From Longimicrobium sp. (GTDB lineage Bacteria; Gemmatimonadota; Gemmatimonadetes; Longimicrobiales; Longimicrobiaceae), in NCBI GenBank assembly GCA_036387335.1, contig DASVTZ010000214.1, positions 1-64,000 of the forward strand: a DNA stretch of 64,000 nucleotides, read 5' to 3'. Positions 25,136 to 33,856 of the stretch are shown one piece after another. A program made the position numbers and the translations under genes. A model generated the notes under the pieces. It worked only from the letters and a program-made list of their open reading frames with translations. It did no database searches and was not told where the DNA came from. Each line of letters begins with the position of its first letter. The first letter of the stretch is position 1.

Positions 25136-25170
25136 ACGGAGGTCCGGGAACCATTCTCCCGGACCTCCGT
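25136..25170. terminator. Hairpin between the convergent arms of the locus
   Basis: Perfect 14-bp arms, ACGGAGGTCCGGGA (25136-25149) and its complement (25157-25170), with a 7-base loop. It sits between the convergent stops at 25106 and 25202. There is no T-tract, so the termination mechanism is inferred. Confidence 0.65.
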
Positions 25171-25201
25171 CGCTCCTTGGGTCGTGGCCCCGCCGCACGG
25201 C

Positions 25202-26836
25202 TTACACGGCAGGCATCGCCGTAAGGAAGCGCGAGACGATGGCCGACTGCCCGGTGCACTTGTAGCTGTCGGTCATGCGGGCGCGGAGCGATTCCAGAAC
25301 GTTGCCGTCTTCCCCGGGGGTGTTGATCATGCGGTGAATCCGCTCGCCCACCTCCCCGCGATGGTCGCGCAGGATGGCGCGGAGGATGGAGGTCACCCGC
25401 TCCAGCCCGTCCGTCTCGGGGAGTCCGGGGGGAACCGCGAACTCGTCTCCGAACCCGCTGAAAGCCATGCAGCGCCCGGGTCCCAGCTCGTGGGCGTACT
25501 GCTCGCTGATCAGCGCCTGGCTGTAATTCTGCGGCAGCACGAAGTGCGGGATTTTACCCAGCGCCATCGCCTCCAGCGTAGTGGTGATCCCCGGAGAGGT
25601 GAGCACCACGCGGGCGGTGGACAGCCGCTCCACGAACTCGCGGTGCGGAAGGTGGCCGATGCGGACCCCGGTGCGCGTGCCCAGCCGTCCGCGCAGCCGT
25701 GCCGCCAGACGCTGGTTGCAGCAGACGGTGACCTCACCCTCCCCCACCGACTCCAGCACCTGCCCCACGATGAGGTCGGCGTATTCATCGTACAGCGCGG
25801 GATCGACGAACGGATTGGCGCACCCGCCCAGGCTCACCAGTACTTGGTCGTCCGGTGCATCCGCTCGCCGCGTAACGTAGTCGGCCGTCGCCTCGATCGG
25901 CGCCACCACCTCGATGGGAAGGCGGCTGGACCATTCCCGCAGCCGGCTCGGCGGCACCAGGTAATCCTGCACGAAGTAGCGGGTCGCGTGCTCGATCCCC
26001 GGCGGGGGGCCGGGCCACATCCAGGCCAGGCTGTCCACCATGTACAGCGGCGTGCGGCGCCCGGCCCAGAAGGGAAGAATGTCCAGGTTGAGCACCGAGA
26101 ACACGGCCTGATACGCCTCCAGATGCTCCGCGAGCGACGCCAGCACTTCGGGCCGGTCCACGTCCACGCGATACACCCGGTCGAAGGCCGGCGAGGTGCG
26201 CGCGAAATCGTAGTCCAGCCCGGCGCCGAAGCAGTGCAGGGTGATGCCCGGGCGCCGCCGTTTGATTTCGGCCGCGATCGCCACCGCCTTGGAGATGGGG
26301 CCGAAGCCGAACGCCGAGGAGAGGAAGGCGCAGCTCTCGCCCTGCGCGGCCGCGGGCGCGCGCTCCTCGCGCAGCTCATGCACGGCGGCCAGCAGCGCGT
26401 CGTGCAGAGCCGCCTGCGCCGCCACGTCCGTTCGCGCTTCGGCCGCGGCGGGCACGAAGATGCAGCGGCCCACGGAGGCCAGCCCCGCCAGAAGCGCCGT
26501 GGTGTCGCGCCCCCCTTCGGGCACCACGATCACCATCGGCTTGTCCATGGCGCTTGCCCACCCGAGTTCCAGGTGCACGCCGTAGCTGTCTTCCGCCAAC
26601 GCCACCACACAGTCGGCGCGCTGCATCTCCAGCATGTCGAAGGGGGTGCAGACGGAGGCGGCGCGCAGCTTCGCGCCGTACTCCTCCAGACGAAGCGCCA
26701 GAAAGACGTCATGCCCCGCGTGCTGCAGGGCCGTGTCGATCCCTTTGATGAAATGCGCGTATGCCGGTTCGACGGAGGGTACGGGGCCGTCGTGCCGAAG
26801 GTACCCGGTGATCGGGCACGCGAAGAAGATCCGCAT
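25202..26836 (-). CDS. Fusion: nucleoside 2-deoxyribosyltransferase-like domain + GT-B glycosyltransferase
   Basis: 544 residues. Residues 1-150 resemble nucleoside 2-deoxyribosyltransferases: MRIFFACPITG, IDTALQHAGHDVFL, DMLEMQRADCVVALAEDSYGVHLELGWASAMDKPMVIVV. The glutamate in GVHLELGWA fits the family nucleophile. Residues about 165-544 form a GT-B fold like MurG/family 28: LSSAFGFGPISKAVAIAAEIKRRRP (acceptor domain start), ..., TVCCNQRLAARL, GHLPHREFVERLSTARVVLTSPGITTTLEAMALGKIPHFVLPQ (donor-binding region). 45 bases downstream of the radical SAM gene. Predicted to make or transfer an N-glycosyl or sugar unit. I know of no precedent for this fusion. Confidence 0.7.
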   Translation of the reverse strand: MRIFFACPITGYLRHDGPVPSVEPAYAHFIKGIDTALQHAGHDVFLALRLEEYGAKLRAASVCTPFDMLEMQRADCVVALAEDSYGVHLELGWASAMDKPMVIVVPEGGRDTTALLAGLASVGRCIFVPAAAEARTDVAAQAALHDALLAAVHELREERAPAAAQGESCAFLSSAFGFGPISKAVAIAAEIKRRRPGITLHCFGAGLDYDFARTSPAFDRVYRVDVDRPEVLASLAEHLEAYQAVFSVLNLDILPFWAGRRTPLYMVDSLAWMWPGPPPGIEHATRYFVQDYLVPPSRLREWSSRLPIEVVAPIEATADYVTRRADAPDDQVLVSLGGCANPFVDPALYDEYADLIVGQVLESVGEGEVTVCCNQRLAARLRGRLGTRTGVRIGHLPHREFVERLSTARVVLTSPGITTTLEAMALGKIPHFVLPQNYSQALISEQYAHELGPGRCMAFSGFGDEFAVPPGLPETDGLERVTSILRAILRDHRGEVGERIHRMINTPGEDGNVLESLRARMTDSYKCTGQSAIVSRFLTAMPAV

Positions 26837-26881
26837 TCTGTTCGTGGGGAGTGGTATGAGACGTGGGGACGTGCAGGGGGG

Positions 26882-27931
26882 CTAAAGCCACTGGGCGTCG
26901 GGCCAGCCCGCCGCGGACAGCGCCAGGTCTGCATCGCGGTTGAAGCGGACGTTGCCGGGCTCGCAGCCGGTGCACACCTGCGAAGCCACCGACGCGAACG
27001 CCGCGCGCTCGCCGGCGAAGCCCGGCTCGTTCCAGCTCTCGCCGAACGGCCGGTCCCACACGCCTTCCAGGCTGAGCGGCCTGCCGCGGCGGTGCGGAAG
27101 GCAGTTGCACGCGGTGAGCAGGCCGCGCCGGGCATCGATGTAGCCCACCACGTCGGGAACGAAGCACCGGGTGTGAGTGGGCAGGCGGCCTCCCGCCGAC
27201 GCCACGCGGGCGGCGTCGCTGGTGCCGAAGACGTGCGGGCTCACGGCGTTCAGCCGCACGCGTGCGCGCTCCAGCCGCGCCTCGATGCGGGGGACGACCG
27301 AGGCGGAGAACTCGTGCGCTTCTTCGGCCGTAAGATACAGGCTCTTCTTGTCTTTGATGGGGATCAGGGTCCAGAAGTCCACGCCGATGCGGTCGAGCAG
27401 CGGAACGAATTCGTGGATGTCTCGAAAGGTCTCGGCGGAGACGATGGTGTTTACCGTGATGGGCAGGGAGCGGCCGCGGCGCGCGCGTTCCGTGGCGAGA
27501 GTCTCGAGCCCCGCGATCGCCGCCGCAAAGAGGCCGGGGGTGCGGCGCAGTCCGTCGTGGATCTCGGGGCGCGGCGAGTCGAGCGAGCAGGTGAGCGCGG
27601 AGAGACCGGCGTCCAGCAGCGGTGCGGCCATCTCGGCCAGACGGCTTCCGTTGGTGATGAGGCTCACCCGCAACCCCGCCGCGCGTACCTCGGCCACCGC
27701 CTCCAGCAATCCTTCGTGCAGCGTGGGCTCACCGCCGGTAAAACGCACCTCCTCGCCGCCCAGCGCCGCCAGCTGCACCGCGAGCGTGCGCACCCGCTCA
27801 ACCGCCAGCCGGAAAGGATCGCTGGAGTTGGCGAACGGGCACATCCGGCACCCGGCGTTGCACGCCTCCAGGATACGTACGTAGACGATTTTGGGGCTCG
27901 TCCGCTGGAATACGGGAAGAGGCGCGTTCAT
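26882..27931 (-). CDS. Radical SAM enzyme with C-terminal cysteine motif
   Basis: 349 residues. The SAM-cluster motif is C24-x3-C28-x2-C31 (CNAGCRMC), followed by FTGGEPTLHEG (66-69 GGEP) and LITNGSRL. The C-terminal third has further cysteines (CFVPDV; CNCLPHRRG; CTGCEPGN) that may bind an auxiliary cluster, as in SPASM/twitch proteins. The start at 27931 was chosen because the longer frame runs through a hairpin and has no coding character. First gene of the minus-strand arm. Substrate unknown: a peptide, sugar or cyclitol modification would all fit. Confidence 0.85.
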   Translation of the reverse strand: MNAPLPVFQRTSPKIVYVRILEACNAGCRMCPFANSSDPFRLAVERVRTLAVQLAALGGEEVRFTGGEPTLHEGLLEAVAEVRAAGLRVSLITNGSRLAEMAAPLLDAGLSALTCSLDSPRPEIHDGLRRTPGLFAAAIAGLETLATERARRGRSLPITVNTIVSAETFRDIHEFVPLLDRIGVDFWTLIPIKDKKSLYLTAEEAHEFSASVVPRIEARLERARVRLNAVSPHVFGTSDAARVASAGGRLPTHTRCFVPDVVGYIDARRGLLTACNCLPHRRGRPLSLEGVWDRPFGESWNEPGFAGERAAFASVASQVCTGCEPGNVRFNRDADLALSAAGWPDAQWL

Positions 27932-28118
27932 AAGACGACGTTTTGGCAGGTTGGCCCACGGGCGGTCGCACTCCAGCAGAAACGCTCTCGGAAAGAATTG
28001 CCGAATGTTCTTGTTAGCGCAAGGATGCCGGCCGTGGCCACGGACCAGAGAAAAACCTCGCGGTCCTCCGCCGCGAGCGCAGCCTGCGTGCTGCCCGCAC
28101 CGAGGATCTGAGAAGCCA

Positions 28119-28150
28119 GCAGGGGTCGTGCACCTGTGCACGACCCCTGC
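28119..28150. terminator. Hairpin terminator after the DacB-type gene
   Basis: Perfect 14-bp arms GCAGGGGTCGTGCA (28119-28132) and complement (28137-28150), loop CCTG. It lies 107 bases past the stop of the peptidase gene and upstream of the radical SAM gene, isolating the two. The rest of 27932-28256 shows no gene. Confidence 0.6.
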
Positions 28151-28256
28151 TTTCGATCCGCGGCAGACCCCTGGAGTAACGCACTTTTAATGTTCGACGT
28201 GTGCCCCCTCCGGGTGGCCGCAGAGGCGTCTCAACGTCCAGCGGGCGCGGAACGGC

Positions 28257-29750
28257 TCATCGTCGCTCAGCGCCCGTACGCGGGTGGTTGTACACGCGCA
28301 GCAGCGCCGCTTCCGCCAGGCGGTCCGCGGCGGCGGCGGAGAGGGTGTGGTTGTTGACGAGGATGGAGAACACCATGCGCTCGCCAGCGGCGGTGGTGAG
28401 GTAGCCGCTCAGGGAGCGCACGCCCGAGAGGGTGCCCGTCTTGGCGTGCACGTTCCCCGCGAGCGGTGTCCCCTTCATCCGGTTGCGCAGGGTGCCGTCG
28501 ACGCCGGCGACGGGCATGGCGGCGTAGAAGACGGCGTAGTTGGGGCTGCGCGTCATCCGCTCCAGCAGCGCCACCAGGTGCTCAGGTGCCACCAGGTTGT
28601 AGCGCGACAGGCCGCTGCCGTCCGCCGCGCGGAAGCCGCCGCGGGGGAGCTGCCACGCGCGCGCCAGCGAATCCTCCACCGCGAGCCCCGCCTGCGCGGT
28701 GCCGGCGTTGCGGATGCGGCGGCCCATCGTCTTCAGCAGGATCTCGCCGTACTGGTTCTGGCTCGGCTTCAGGAAGGCGGCCAGCACCTCCGGCATCGGC
28801 GGGGAGGCGTGGACGAAGAGCGGCGCGGCGGGGCGGCGAGCCGTGTCGGGGCGCGCGTCGTCGTCCAGCGCGGGGCCGTCCACGCGGATCCCGGCCTCGA
28901 TCAGCGCCTCTCGCAGCACGTGGGTGAAGAAGAGCGTGTTGTCGCGCACCGCCACCTCGATCTCCTCCGGCGTGGAGTCGGGCGGGGCGGTGCCGGTGAC
29001 CACGATGCCGGGGCCGAGCGGGGCGCGCGTCGCGTCCACGTTGCGGGCGGAGCCGGATGCGCCGGTCGTCGCATTCACGGTGACGGGGAGGTACGCCGTG
29101 GCGGGATCGAGGGTGACGACGGCGGGAGCGCCGGGACTCGGGCCGGGGCCCACGCGCACGGTGACGTACCCCTCGTTGAGCTGCAGCCCACCGATCTCGG
29201 CGGAGTACGACGCGTCCAGGTCGTCCCACGCCCAGCCGCGGCCCAGCGGCACGTCGTCGAAGACGTCGTCGTTGCCCACGACCGCGCCCGCGATGCGTGT
29301 GATGCCGCGCGCCCGCAGCGAGTCCGCCCAGGCGCGGAAGAGGGGGCGTGCGCCGCCGAAGCGCGCGGAAATCGTAGGATCGCCGCTTCCCCGCACCACC
29401 AGGCTGCCGGCCAGCACGCCGTCGCGAACGGGGCCCTCGGCCTCCACCGGGGTGCGGTAGCGGAAGTCCGGCCCCAGCGTCTCCAGCGCGGAGGCGCCGG
29501 TCACGATCTTCTGATTGGAGGCGGGGACGAAGAGCTTCTCCGCGTTGCGGCGGTAGAGCGTCTCGCCCGTCTCCAGCGAGCGGACCATCACGCCCCACTC
29601 CGCGCGGGCGAAGAGCGTGTCGCCGAAGATGGAGTCGAGCGCGACGGCGATCGGCGCGCGGGCGGGGGCCGGGGCGAGCGCGGGGCGTGCGGGAGCGCAG
29701 GCGCCCAGCGCGAGCGCCGCGGCGGCGACGAGGGTTCGTTGCGGGGTCAT
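28257..29750 (-). CDS. dacB: D-alanyl-D-alanine carboxypeptidase/endopeptidase (PBP4, S13 family)
   Basis: 497 residues with a lipoprotein-type signal (LALGACAP). All three penicillin-binding motifs are present: SxxK in VPASNQKIVT, SxN in KPSQNQYGE and KTG in VHAKTGTLSG. The insert between motifs 1 and 2 (VRGSGDPTIS, GRGWAWDDL) is typical of PBP4. It trims or cleaves peptidoglycan cross-links in the periplasm. The ATG overlaps the stop of the upstream GNAT gene by 4 bases. The length matches the family. Confidence 0.92.
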   Translation of the reverse strand: MTPQRTLVAAAALALGACAPARPALAPAPARAPIAVALDSIFGDTLFARAEWGVMVRSLETGETLYRRNAEKLFVPASNQKIVTGASALETLGPDFRYRTPVEAEGPVRDGVLAGSLVVRGSGDPTISARFGGARPLFRAWADSLRARGITRIAGAVVGNDDVFDDVPLGRGWAWDDLDASYSAEIGGLQLNEGYVTVRVGPGPSPGAPAVVTLDPATAYLPVTVNATTGASGSARNVDATRAPLGPGIVVTGTAPPDSTPEEIEVAVRDNTLFFTHVLREALIEAGIRVDGPALDDDARPDTARRPAAPLFVHASPPMPEVLAAFLKPSQNQYGEILLKTMGRRIRNAGTAQAGLAVEDSLARAWQLPRGGFRAADGSGLSRYNLVAPEHLVALLERMTRSPNYAVFYAAMPVAGVDGTLRNRMKGTPLAGNVHAKTGTLSGVRSLSGYLTTAAGERMVFSILVNNHTLSAAAADRLAEAALLRVYNHPRTGAERR

Positions 29751-30427
29751 CGGGCCGGGTAGGGGCGGGCGAGCATGCCGAGGAGGCGCGCCTCGACGGC
29801 GGGCCATTCGTCGTCCACGATGCTGTACCACGCGGTGTCGCGCACGCGGCCGCTCTCGGTGACGCCGTGCTTCCGAAAGATCCCTTCTTCGCGCGCGCCG
29901 ATGCGGAGCATGGCGTTACGGGAGCGCTCGTTCAGCGCATCCGTCTTGAGCTCCACGCGCAGGCAGCCGAGCGTCTCGAAGGCGTGGCGGAGCATCAGGA
30001 GCTTGGCCTCGGTGTTGGCGGCGGTGCGCTGCCACGGCCGCCCGATCCACGTCCAGCCGATCTCCACGCGCGGGTGAGGCGGCTCGACGCTGGCGAAGCG
30101 CGTGCTCCCGATCACCCGCCCCGTCGCCGCCTCGGTGGTGGCGAAGGGGAGCGCCGTGCCCGCGTCGCGCATGCGGAGCGCGGCGTCTACGTAGCGCTCC
30201 AGGTCGGCCTCGGTGCGTACGGCGTTCCACGTCCAGCGCCACAGCTCCTCGTCGCGCGCCACCTCCCAGAGCGCGGGGAGGTGCTCGCGTGTGAGCGGCA
30301 CCAGGCGGACGTGCGTGCCTTCGAGGGTGACGGGCGCGAGCTTCACGGGCGGCTCCGAAATGGGGTGCCCGGTGAAAGTAGGTGGAAGCCGCGGGATGGG
30401 ACAGGCTTCAGCGATCTCGTCGCGCAT
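29747..30427 (-). CDS. GNAT-family N-acetyltransferase (RimJ/RimL type)
   Basis: 226 residues. Pattern of the RimJ/RimL branch: VTLEGTHVRLVPLTREHLPALWEVA at the start, GRVIGSTRFASVEPPHPRVEIGWTWIGRPWQRTAANTEAKLLMLRHAFETLGCLRVELKTDALNERS (core with the acetyl-CoA loop), and a final GIFRKHGV. It could acetylate ribosomal proteins or small molecules. Coupled to dacB by ATGA. The first 28 residues are not conserved-looking, so a start slightly downstream is possible. Confidence 0.85.
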   Translation of the reverse strand: MRDEIAEACPIPRLPPTFTGHPISEPPVKLAPVTLEGTHVRLVPLTREHLPALWEVARDEELWRWTWNAVRTEADLERYVDAALRMRDAGTALPFATTEAATGRVIGSTRFASVEPPHPRVEIGWTWIGRPWQRTAANTEAKLLMLRHAFETLGCLRVELKTDALNERSRNAMLRIGAREEGIFRKHGVTESGRVRDTAWYSIVDDEWPAVEARLLGMLARPYPAR

Positions 30428-30476
30428 GGAAGGGCGCGGGGGAGCGGGCAGGGCCTCCCGCGGTTCTCAGCCCGTT

Positions 30477-30506
30477 GTAACCTTTCGTAGGGTAACTGGC
30501 CTACAT
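30477..30506 (+). promoter_or_regulatory. Possible ECF-type promoter
   Basis: GTAACC (30477-30482) and CTACAT (30501-30506), 18 bases apart, about 70 bases before the sigma-factor start. A second GTAACT lies at 30492. Resembles autoregulated ECF promoters; weak evidence. Confidence 0.3.
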
Positions 30507-30575
30507 AGATGTGGGCCCGGTCTTCTTCGACCCTGGGCCCCAGCTGAAGCCTCGCCACTCCCTCACCGGCTCCGC

Positions 30576-31067
30576 GTGAACGACTATAGCGATCCTGACC
30601 ACCTGCGTGATCTGTACGATCGACATTCGTCTTCCGTATACAGGATTGCGTACCGCCTCACGGGCTCCGCACCCGACGCCGAAGACGTCGTGCAGGACCT
30701 CTTCGTCGCTCTGCCGATGGCGTTCCGCGGTTATGAAGAGCGGGGGAGTATGGGCGGCTGGATCCGCACCGTGGCTACCCGCCTGGCACTCAGGCGCATT
30801 CGCCGACGCCGTAACGAGGTACCCATGGAGGCCGCCGCGGATGTCGTGGCGCGGGGGTCCGCCGACGGCTGTATCGACGTTCTCGACGTCCAGCGCGCTC
30901 TTCAGCTGCTTCCTGAAACGCTCCGTGCCGTGCTGGTGCTCCGCGAGATCGAGGGCTACTCGCATGCGGAGATCGCGAATGTGCTCGGGATTCGGGCGGG
31001 GACTTCCAAGGTGCGCCTTCACCGGGCGCGGGAAGAGATGCGACAACTACTCACAGGACCGAAATGA
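30576..31067 (+). CDS. ECF-family RNA polymerase sigma factor
   Basis: 163 residues from GTG 30576. Region 2: LYDRHSSSVYRIAYRLTGSAPDAEDVVQDLFVALPMAFRGYEERGSMGGWIRTVATRLALRRIRRR. Region 4: LPETLRAVLVLREIEGYSHAEIANVLGIRAGTSKVRLHRAREEMRQLL. The length is normal for an ECF sigma factor. The stop overlaps the anti-sigma gene start (ATGA). No upstream ribosome-binding site is obvious, so the start is tentative. Confidence 0.92.
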   Translation: MNDYSDPDHLRDLYDRHSSSVYRIAYRLTGSAPDAEDVVQDLFVALPMAFRGYEERGSMGGWIRTVATRLALRRIRRRRNEVPMEAAADVVARGSADGCIDVLDVQRALQLLPETLRAVLVLREIEGYSHAEIANVLGIRAGTSKVRLHRAREEMRQLLTGPK

Positions 31068-33187
31068 ACCGACATCCCAATACGCGGACGCTCAACCTGT
31101 ACATGGACGGTGAGCTGGGTGCACTCCGGCGCCGGCGGGTATCCGAGCACCTCGCGGAGTGCCAGCCATGCCGCGGCAAGATCCAGGCGTGGCGCGCGAT
31201 CGGTGCGGCACTCCGCGAAGACGCCGTACCCGAGCTTCCACTGGAGACGCTGGAGCACGTGCGTGCCCGGCGAGCCGCCGGTTCTCGCGTGCTCCTTCCC
31301 GCCGCGGTCACGCGCCGCCCGCGGGTCCGCGTGTTCGCCGACGCCGCGGCCGCCGCGGCACTGTTGCTCGCCGTGGCCGGCGGGCTCACGACGATGTGGC
31401 GCACGCCGGAGCTGGCTGCAGAGGGAAGTCAGCTGCTGCTCGCTCCCGCCGCGCCACGCCCAGGGCAGGTGGTGAAGGTGGAGTATCGCGCCGCGGGCAA
31501 GCTCGCGGGCGAGGAACGGCTCATCCTGCGCGCACGCCTCTTCCGGTCCGAGCCAAATCCCTACTCGGGGGGGCACGCCACCCTTGCGGTGCTGGCCCGC
31601 ACCGGGGCGCGGACATACACCGGCTCCTTCCAGATCCCGGACTCGGTCGTCTACGCCTCACTCGCGGTAGAAGATCCGAAGGGCGACCTCGTCGACTACG
31701 ACCCGGCTGCCTGGGAGGTACTTGTCCACGGTGCCGACGGGAAGCCGCTGGCCGTCGCGCTCGAGCGGAAGGTTGAGGGCACCGGCGAATGGGATTCGAG
31801 TATCGCACTACGGACCACCCGTGAGCTGACTCAGCTGTACCCCGACAGTACCGCCGGGTGGATGAGGCGGTATTCGGCGGAGAAGTCCATGCTGGATCGG
31901 GTGAGGGGCGACAGTCTGACCGCCGTGTTCCACGCGAGGTTCCGGACACTGGAGGCGAAGCGCGCGGAGACGCGGGACGCTCGCGAGCTGGCGCGCTTGG
32001 CATTCTTTGCGACGGCACTGCGTGACAGCGCAAGCGAAGCCCGCTGGAGTGACCGCCTCATCCGCCTGGCGCCCACTTCTCCCGAGGCCGTACAGTGGCG
32101 CGTGTTCAACGCGACTTCGAAATACCGGGCGGACCGTGCCGCGCTGCTCGCGGCGCTGGAAGCACTGTGGACCGAGGCCGGAGGAGTGTCGCCCCAGCTT
32201 TACTACACCGGCTTCACCACCGCCCGTGCCTCAGGGGATCCGGTCGCGATACTGCGCTGGGCACGGCGGTTGGAAGAGTCGATTCCCTCGTTCGCCGGAA
32301 TGGTCGCACGCATGCTCCCGAACGTTCCTGCCCTCCGGAACGAGAGAGAGAATCGTCTCCGTGCGCAGATTCGCCGCCAGGACCAGGATCAGAGCGAGTA
32401 CCGCCTGCTCGGGCACACCCGAACCGACTTTCAGACCGACCGCGCGCGGACCAAGTCCGCGTTGCTCGGGGACCTCGGCCGCTCCCTCATCGAGTCCGGG
32501 CGAGTCGCCCCCGGACTCGATACCCTCTCGCATGCAGCCGCGACGGGGTGGGACGTGGGGGTCTTCCGTACGATCGCGAATACGCGTTTCGCGATCGGCG
32601 ACACCGCCGGAGCGCTGCCGGTTCTGGCGCGGGTGGCGGTGGACCCCTCCACGTCGGCTACGTTCGTGGACTCCGTGAAGGTACGCGCCGCACGGCACTT
32701 CGACCCGTCGAAGTGGACCGCGCTCGAAGAAGACGCCCGGAGCGTGCTCGGTGCGTACGTCTGGGCACAGTCCATCAATCGGGGGTTGCGTGCGCCGGTT
32801 CGGCTCACGGACTCGTCAGGAACTTCCGTGACGTTCCGCGCCGAAAACCGGACCCCCACTCTGGTGGCGTTCTGGTCGCGCTACTGCCCTCCGTCCTCGG
32901 CGCAGCTGCGGGAGCTTGACCGTGTTTCGAGCACGCTCCAGAGCAGCGGCATCCGGGTGGTCACCATCACGAAAGACGAGTCGTCGGCGGCGGTGTCCAG
33001 TTTCCTGGGGCAGGCCCAGTACCGATTTCCCGCGTTCCTCGACCCGGACGGGGATGCCGCGCGCGCCTTCGACAACCAGATCACCCCGCGCTACTTCGTT
33101 CTGGACGGTGCTGGCCGGATCCGCTTCGACAACTACTCTCCGGACGACATCCTACGCCAGGTAGCGGCGCTCCGAAGCCCGCGGTGA
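31064..33187 (+). CDS. Anti-sigma factor fused to a periplasmic thioredoxin-like (TlpA-type) domain
   Basis: 707 residues. Residues 1-40 carry the zinc-binding anti-sigma motif H29-x3-C33-x2-C36 (HLAECQPC). One TM segment follows at about 92-112. The periplasmic part has a beta-rich domain (about 125-240), a long helical TPR-like region (about 260-580) and a C-terminal thioredoxin fold (about 580-707): TPTLVAFWSRYCPPSSAQLREL, VVTITKDES, FPAFLDPDGDAARAFDNQITPRYFVLDGAGRI. The active-site motif is CPPS (Cys at about 608), lacking the second cysteine. Coupled to the ECF sigma gene. I infer that a redox or thiol signal outside the membrane controls release of sigma. Confidence 0.85.
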   Translation: MNRHPNTRTLNLYMDGELGALRRRRVSEHLAECQPCRGKIQAWRAIGAALREDAVPELPLETLEHVRARRAAGSRVLLPAAVTRRPRVRVFADAAAAAALLLAVAGGLTTMWRTPELAAEGSQLLLAPAAPRPGQVVKVEYRAAGKLAGEERLILRARLFRSEPNPYSGGHATLAVLARTGARTYTGSFQIPDSVVYASLAVEDPKGDLVDYDPAAWEVLVHGADGKPLAVALERKVEGTGEWDSSIALRTTRELTQLYPDSTAGWMRRYSAEKSMLDRVRGDSLTAVFHARFRTLEAKRAETRDARELARLAFFATALRDSASEARWSDRLIRLAPTSPEAVQWRVFNATSKYRADRAALLAALEALWTEAGGVSPQLYYTGFTTARASGDPVAILRWARRLEESIPSFAGMVARMLPNVPALRNERENRLRAQIRRQDQDQSEYRLLGHTRTDFQTDRARTKSALLGDLGRSLIESGRVAPGLDTLSHAAATGWDVGVFRTIANTRFAIGDTAGALPVLARVAVDPSTSATFVDSVKVRAARHFDPSKWTALEEDARSVLGAYVWAQSINRGLRAPVRLTDSSGTSVTFRAENRTPTLVAFWSRYCPPSSAQLRELDRVSSTLQSSGIRVVTITKDESSAAVSSFLGQAQYRFPAFLDPDGDAARAFDNQITPRYFVLDGAGRIRFDNYSPDDILRQVAALRSPR

Positions 33188-33401
33188 GCTGCGTACGCGG
33201 GTGCCGCCTCGGGTCATGCACTCCCGGCCGGCCTTACGCACCACCAGCCGGACGGGAGAGGCCCGGCGTCCGAGAGGACTGACGGAGGTCCGTGCTCGAT
33301 ACGCGGCGCGCGGGAGCAGGGTGAACGAGCGCGGGTTTTCGGCGGGTCGAAGCGTGGGGCTACACGTCTCATCCACCTTCGACGCGCCTGCGCCGGACGC
33401 G

Positions 33402-33785
33402 CTACCGCACCTCGCTCATCAGGCCCAGGTGGTTGCCCTCGGGGTCGCGGACGAAGAACATCCACAGCTCATGGTCCGGCATGCGCGCGATCAGGTGCGG
33501 CGCATCCACGGTGTCCGCGCCGGCGGCCTGGAGCGATGCGTAGGCCGCGTGGATGTCGTCGACCTTGTAGTAGAGGATGGATGCGGGGTGGTCGAACTCC
33601 GGCTTCTCGGCCGTGCCCAGCATGAGGCGCAGGCCGCCGCAGTCGAAGAAGGCGCTGTTGGGGATCTGGAAGAGGAGGCGCAGCCCGAGCACGTTGCGGT
33701 AGAACTCCACCGCCCGCTGCACGTCCCGCACGTTGATGGCCACCTGTCCGACTCCGGTGATTCCCAGCGATGCGGCGGTGCTCAT
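33402..33785 (-). CDS. VOC-superfamily (glyoxalase-like) protein
   Basis: 127 residues from ATG 33785. Two beta-alpha-beta-beta-beta modules: GVGQVAINVRDVQRAVEFYRNVLGLRLLF, then SILYYKVDDIHAAYASLQAAG and VRDPEGNHLGLMSEV. The usual first metal ligand is Gln here and the terminal Glu is present. Divergent from a MarR-family gene with a palindrome between them, so probably that regulator's target. Substrate unknown; glyoxalase, dioxygenase or binding functions are possible. Confidence 0.85.
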   Translation of the reverse strand: MSTAASLGITGVGQVAINVRDVQRAVEFYRNVLGLRLLFQIPNSAFFDCGGLRLMLGTAEKPEFDHPASILYYKVDDIHAAYASLQAAGADTVDAPHLIARMPDHELWMFFVRDPEGNHLGLMSEVR

Positions 33786-33835
33786 GGGTGACCTCGCGTT
33801 GGAAGTGGATGCTTCACGGATCGTCTTCCTTGAAT

Positions 33836-33856
33836 ATTTAGCCTCGCTAACTAAAT
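33836..33856. promoter_or_regulatory. MarR-type operator candidate
   Basis: Nested inverted repeats in the 79-base divergent spacer: TTAGC-CTC-GCTAA (33838-33850) within ATTTAG...CTAAAT (33836-33841 and 33851-33856). An AT-rich island in GC-rich DNA, 9 bases before the MarR ATG. Confidence 0.55.

Noticed and set aside
18175-27931. Lasso-peptide cluster
   Set aside because: An HPr-kinase-like domain is present, but there is no asparagine-synthetase-like cyclase, transglutaminase-like protease or RRE protein.
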